64,000 bases of DNA, from the NCBI GenBank assembly GCA_009760855.2, contig WPIO01000009.1:3281001-3345000 (forward strand), in the 5' to 3' direction. The notes under the pieces were generated by a model. That model was not told the origin of the DNA, searched no databases, and saw only the letters and a list, made by a program, of their open reading frames with translations. Positions 59,043-64,000 of this stretch are shown piece after piece (the stretch's first letter is position 1; every line of letters starts with the position of its first letter). The position numbers and the translations under genes were made by a program. The DNA is from Cristatella mucedo (lineage: Eukaryota > Bryozoa > Phylactolaemata > Cristatellidae).

Positions 59043-59692
59043 TAGTCTTCCCCCATTCACTGCGGCTAATCAGTTTCTGACTCTATCGAGATAAGTGAAT
59101 TCCTGCCAAGTAGGATTTTTTATTTATAAATCGAATATTTTCGGAGCATAGAATCACGACCCTCTAAATATGCTTTTAACATTACTTGAGCTCTCTTCAC
59201 ATGAAATAACACCCTTTTAGTCACCATTACACTCGTATTGCCTAATATATTCGACAAAATAAGAAACAGTTTGGCACAATAGACGTTAAAAATGTCAAAA
59301 TATTATTATTGTACATTTAATTACACACGCAGAGTTCCTACAACCACTAGCTCATGAAAATAGTGCAACTTGTTCGATGATGAAGCTATGAAAATGAAGA
59401 GATTTACTGCACAGAGAAGAAGAGCCAGGTTACTGCTCTACTGAAGGCGCGTCTTCAGTGGGAGAGTTCAGTTGGTGTGGTATCTTCTGCAAGTGCATTA
59501 TCTTCTTCTGTGTTCCACGTGTACGGTAATTTTATTTGTAATACATGGATTATAATTGACTCAGACAACCAAGTGCCTGCTGTATCATTTTCACTATTTT
59601 GAACAAATTTGTAATGAACATACATATATTTGAAAAAACCGCAATAGAGTGAAGCCGCGAAAGTCGAAGCGCGCATTGGCAAAGGACGACTA
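59043..59692 (+). mobile_element. pogo/Tigger-like MITE, copy 3
   Basis: Both termini are slightly eroded (TAGTCTTCCCCC at the left, GGACGACTA at the right), with TA on both sides. It is co-linear with copies 1 and 2. The left flank, 58905-59042, is nearly the same as that of copy 2; the right flanks differ. Confidence 0.82.
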
Positions 59693-59697
59693 TATTA

Positions 59698-60212
59698 GCT
59701 TATAGATTATATTAGACTATATTAGCTCTCTCAGATATGCTACCCCATCAGGCCAAGCATCGTACCACCCGCTTTTCGGAATCCAACAGTCTAGAAATAC
59801 CTCGTACAAACCTTAAATCGTTTGGAGACCGTGCATTTAGTTCGTATGCTCCCAAAGCCTGGAACTCCCTCCCGACCTGCGTCAGAACATGCCCTGACCT
59901 GACCACATTTAAAAAGAACTTAAAAACACACCTATTTAGGACAGCATTTAGTGGGTCCCTGTGATTCATCCTTGATGTGCTTATGCGTGCTGACGCTGTG
60001 CATGCTGCCACTAACCACATTTGCATGCTGACCCTGTGCATGTCACCCCTAACCATATTATTCATCTCGTTTGTTTTTCAAGCATGATTTTACTTACCAT
60101 TCAATTGCATTTCCCTTTGCAGCAAATGTAAAGCACCTAGAAAGAGATTAAGTTCTCTGAGGGCGCTTTATCAAGTGCATTATTATTATTATTATTATTA
60201 TTATTAGCTTTA
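59698..60212 (+). mobile_element. LINE-B 3' end with ATT-repeat tail
   Basis: Very similar to 37050-37510 (HQAKHRTTRFSESNSLEIP, SFGDRAFSSYAPKAWNSLP, FKKNLKTHLFRTAFSGSL). It ends with the stem-loop 60127-60172 and an ATT run, 60180-60206. This is the youngest-looking LINE-B end in the window. Confidence 0.87.
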
Positions 60213-62640
60213 AAACCTACTACTCACAAGCATGGTTTGGAAGAGACATTTGTATGAGTAATAAGTTGAACCCTAGAACTTCCGCCATTCCTCGAGATGG
60301 CCTTTTTTGATAATTTGACTTGTGAAAAATTTTTGTAGTTACTCAGCTGTGTAGAGCCGGGCCATCCAAATAAATAGATCTACAGGCCTAGCTTGTCCGT
60401 CGTCATTGCATAAGTCCTCTTTGTCTCTCGCGAGACAATCTACATGGATGATTGCAGCAAGTTTGGTTAGATGCATACAGATGAACTTGTAATGCCATAG
60501 TGTTCTTCATTTCTGAAATTAGATGTTAAACGTGGCGAGACAAAACGATACCTTTCAAGAGTAGCTATATGTTGGCATCAATGGCATTCATACAGCTCAT
60601 GTAACTTAGTTTCTGCATTGTAACCCACAGCACGAGGGCCAGGGGGGAGGCTCGAGAAGAAGCTGACTCGTGATCACAGTAGCATTGCTTAATTGATATT
60701 TAAGCCATAGAATGGGATACATCAGTTTTCAGCAATCATGATTCATTAACTGCTAATAAATTATCGAGGCAGCCATAACCAAACGGATTAGCAGTGACTA
60801 GTGTTTTTAGCAAGTGTTTCGATTCCTGGTTGGCTCTCTAGTTCATGCAACTCAAATATTCTACCAGACAATCTCCAGACCAGTTTTTTTAAACTAGCTG
60901 TACTGGTGACATGACTTTCGGCTCGTGGGTTCCCTACTTTTCCTATTCTTCTAGCTCCAAAATCTGTATGTGTGTGTGGTGTGGTCATTTAACTTGGCCT
61001 GGCACCTCTCGGGTCAGGTCATTATCCTAGCTGCACATTTGACTTGCATGTAAGCACAGACACATGACCTTGTCTTGGACCCCAATAAAATATGTTATTC
61101 TTTAGCCGATTAATAACCGTCCCAGCCAGGCCATCCTTTGGTTAACAGCTGACACACAGCAAGCAAGACATACAAAATATAGCATTGAGAAGGCTGTCAA
61201 AACATCTGGACTCACTGTCCAGTACTCGCTATTTAAGGATTAGTATAGATTGTATCAAGCTATTTAGCCAAGACTAAGTCCTATTTTTATGAAAAAGTAG
61301 CAGCATCACATATCAATAACCTAAAAGTGTTAGTATTCACTATTTGTTGGCTATTTCCCTTCTTCTGGGTTCAACATAATTACCACAGTCCGACTCAATT
61401 CACTCTAATTAAGATAATATCAACCTGAAATTGTCAGCAGAAAGCTCAAATTTTGAGTGGATGTAGTCTTACCATTGATTTAATGTACCCACCAAGTGTC
61501 ATGCAATATTGCTTACATGTTCTCATGCAAATGGGCTGCAAATATGCTGGTCATCACCGCAATTTAAAGCAATCCACTTTAGTCAATCAAAAGTCAACCT
61601 GAAATGGGCTGTGTGAAGCTCCAACTTGGATTGCATACGAAGCTGCTCTGTCGTTCATCTTTACTCACAAAATGTGACCATTGTGCTAGCGTTCTCGTGC
61701 AATTTGCTGCAATCGAGTGCAGCACACGGTAGGAAAGAGCACCCATACCTTAACCTGACTAGTCCATATCTGCAACGTATACGAGTCTGTTAGATAGCAA
61801 CTGAAGGTAACTTGCATTCAATAACGGCCACATGTACACCAACGGCTCCCTGGCCTACAGCTCAAATAAGCTAAAATGCCTATTGTGTGGCATCTGCTGT
61901 TATGGGGCCTGGCCATAGATTATTACATAATTAATTCCTGGCCCCATCAATTCAGGAACCATGCATGCTGAATATCACTCATAATCTAGCTGATTTAGCT
62001 TGCTGCCATTTCAATATTTGGTAGGTACATTATAACCACTGTGTCCTACAACATTAAAAAAATTTGAGCTTCGAGACTCGTACTTCCGGTCGATTTTCTC
62101 TTAATTAGAGCAGATTGATAGAGCAGATAGATGCTGTGGACTGGAGTAATTCTTGAACCCCCTTCTTAACCGCTCGAGTGCATGTAGGCGGTGCAGTGAT
62201 CCCAAGGGTGAGTTAGCAGTGCGTTAGTTCAAAGTTATCGTAGGTAAGATAGAACAGATTAGGGATTCCATCCATCCACGAATTGCTATCCTTGTCGGAC
62301 TCTGTCGAACGCCTGGTTATCCTGCTTCCCTCGCTACCGTTGTGGCTGCCCCTATCGAAATCGTCGATAAATTTTTCTCCGAAAAGACTACTAGTCCGGC
62401 CGAAAAGACTACTAGTTCCCTCACTGTCTGAACAGATCTTTGAGTCACACAGAGCTGATGGTACCAGCCATAACTTACATACTAATATTTCCCTGGTTAC
62501 CAATAAAGTCCCCTACCTCTGAAAACAGCTGTTATCAGGTCACTCATTAAAACCCTACCCCAGATAAAGAATACTTACGTTTACCTGTGTCTGCTCCCTT
62601 TTGCTATTTTTTATCTGAGTCGTGAACTAGAGGTGGCCCA
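60213..62640. other. No recognisable feature (2.4 kb)
   Basis: Between LINE copies; no exon resembling the WDR81 pre-WD40 or WD40 region and no repeat shared within the window. It is presumably intron 14 of the gene. Confidence 0.5.
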
Positions 62641-62925
62641 GCATCTAAAAGACTCCTTCAATGCATCAGATCCTGCTGGCAACTTTCAATCGGGATTTAG
62701 AGATAACCATTCCACGGAAATAGCTTTGCTTTTACTTTACAACGACCGTCTCAACACTGCTGACTAGGTTTGAGCTTCTCTGCAACTGTAGTGCATCTGC
62801 CAGTAGCATTCAAAAAAATTTGCCACCGGACCTTCTGGAGCACATCTTGACATGCCTGATTTCATTGGTAGAGTGATAACGTTAGATTACTACCTCAGTA
62901 GGGGATGTCAGAATGTAGATGTAAT
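62640..62925 (+). mobile_element. LINE reverse-transcriptase fragment
   Basis: Plus strand reads AGNFQSGFRDNHSTEIALLL (62680-62740), the conserved RT block 2, followed by a degraded PPDLLEHILTCL. Confidence 0.75.
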
Positions 62926-62929
62926 GTTA

Positions 62930-64000
62930 ATAAGAATAATATTTAATACGTTTAATAAACTGCCTTCAGAGAACTCAATCTCTTTCTAGGCACTTTACAT
63001 TTGCTGCAAAGGAGGCGCGATCGAATGGTTAGTGGTAGTATGTTAAATAAACACCAAGAATAACATAGTTAGCAGTGACATCCACAGAGTTAGCATGCAA
63101 GTGTGGTTAGTGGGAGCATGCAACAGTGTCAGCATGCATTAGCACACGAAGGACGAATCACAAGAACCCACTAAATGCTGTGATAAATATGTGTTTTTGG
63201 TTTTTTCAAATATGGTCAAGCCTGAAGATGTCGTGGCAAAGGTCGGGAGTGGGTCCAATGCTTTGGGACCAGGCACGTTCTCCAAAGATTTGAGGTTTAT
63301 TTGCGGTATAGTTAAACACTTAGATTCCGAAAAGTTTGTGGAACGATGCTTAGCCTGGTGAGGGAGAAGATCTGATAGGTAGGCTGGAGACAAAGAATGA
63401 AGGGACCTGAAAGTGAGTGACAAAACCTGGAAGTCGATGCTTTGCTTGACTGGGACCCAGTGCCGGTCGGCGAGAAGTGGTGTGGTGTAGCAACTGTGAC
63501 ACTCACGACCGACAAGCCAAGCTGCAGAGTTTTGCACCAGCTGTAAGTGCCTGAGTGCACAAGCCAGTGGCCAGCAGGCAGTGAGTTACAGAAGTCTAGA
63601 CAGGATGTCAAGAATGCATGGACCAATTTAGATGCAGTATCCCTTTCTAAATAAGCCCGAATTTCAACAATGTTATTTAGCTGAAAGTAGACAGACTTGA
63701 CTCTGTGGAGCTGATGTGGTCGTCCAATGAAAGGTCTCTTTGGAACATGACACCTAGATTTCGTGCAGATTCAACAAGAGATATGCTGACAATGCCGATT
63801 ATGAGCGTTGCCCTTTCCAATTTTTGAATCACACTTGGTTTGCCCATAACTAGTAAGTTGGTTTTTATTAGTATTCAATTTAGGAAGGATGCTGCCATCC
63901 GTGTACGGATGTCGGATGTCATCAATACATGCAGCAAGGGAGTTGAGAGAATTCCGCATGTTGGAAAGCTGGGAGAGATCAAAGCAAAGGTACAACTGAG
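62930..64000 (-). mobile_element. LINE-B copy running off the window end
   Basis: The minus-strand tail at 62940-63005 is followed by the C-terminal region (VLSLTFRSLHSLSPAYLSDL and LKSLENVPGPKALDPLPT in 63139-63537; VHAFLTSCLDFCNSLPAGHW, 63626-63560), then KLNTNKNQLTSYG (63835-63875) and YLCFDLSQLSN at the window edge, equivalent to the residues after the YADD box. Confidence 0.82.

Noticed and set aside
60213..62640. Searched for WDR81 WD40 exons
   Set aside because: No frame with WD40 pattern or a splice-compatible match to the pre-WD40 block was seen.

Overview
Eukaryotic (metazoan) genomic DNA dominated by one large split gene and a dense load of transposable elements. By joining exons through splice sites, reading phase and protein similarity, I recognise an orthologue of WDR81, the BEACH/WD40 protein that works with WDR91 in early-to-late endosome conversion. 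It lies on the + strand. I can support 14 exons, from 1128 to 57294, whose reading phases chain without a break. They cover the region before the BEACH domain, the BEACH domain and the long helical middle of the protein, about 1,340 residues. The first exon(s) probably lie before the window. The C-terminal WD40 propeller is not seen before base 64000 and probably lies beyond it. Intron sizes run from 112 bp to 21.2 kb. The organism cannot be named. GT-AG introns, tRNA-derived SINEs, CR1/L2-type LINEs, a pogo/Tigger-like MITE and a divergent WDR81 suggest an invertebrate, possibly a non-bilaterian or marine one; this is inference.

Layout: 1-1127 upstream, with a SINE fragment; 1128-18489 exons 1-9 with introns of moderate size, some carrying SINEs, an AC microsatellite and old LINE 3' ends; 18490-22808 intron 9, with SINEs, a LINE and a 654 bp MITE that ends 36 bp before exon 10; 22809-23373 exons 10 and 11, split by a 112 bp intron; 23374-44610 the 21 kb intron 11, which holds three identical tRNA-Cys(GCA) genes on the sense strand, each preceded by a shared module of about 110 bp, plus a Tc1/mariner transposase fossil and many LINE/SINE copies; 44611-49960 exons 12 and 13; 49961-57185 intron 13, with a closely matching inverted pair of LINE copies; 57186-57294 exon 14; 57295-64000 almost entirely repeats, with no recognisable exon.

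Repeat families defined from internal comparison: LINE-A (CR1-like reverse transcriptase; 3' end in TACATT repeats), LINE-B (CR1/L2-like; 3' end in a conserved stem-loop followed by ATT repeats), SINE-1 (tRNA-like head plus a LINE-B-like tail), SINE-2 (tRNA-like head, unrelated tail), a pogo/Tigger-like MITE (about 650 bp, TA target sites), and an unnamed element of about 250-300 bp (three copies). The tRNA cluster with its structured upstream module and the SINE-1/LINE-B shared tail are the most interesting signals. No bacterial-type system, CRISPR array or complete mobile element was found.
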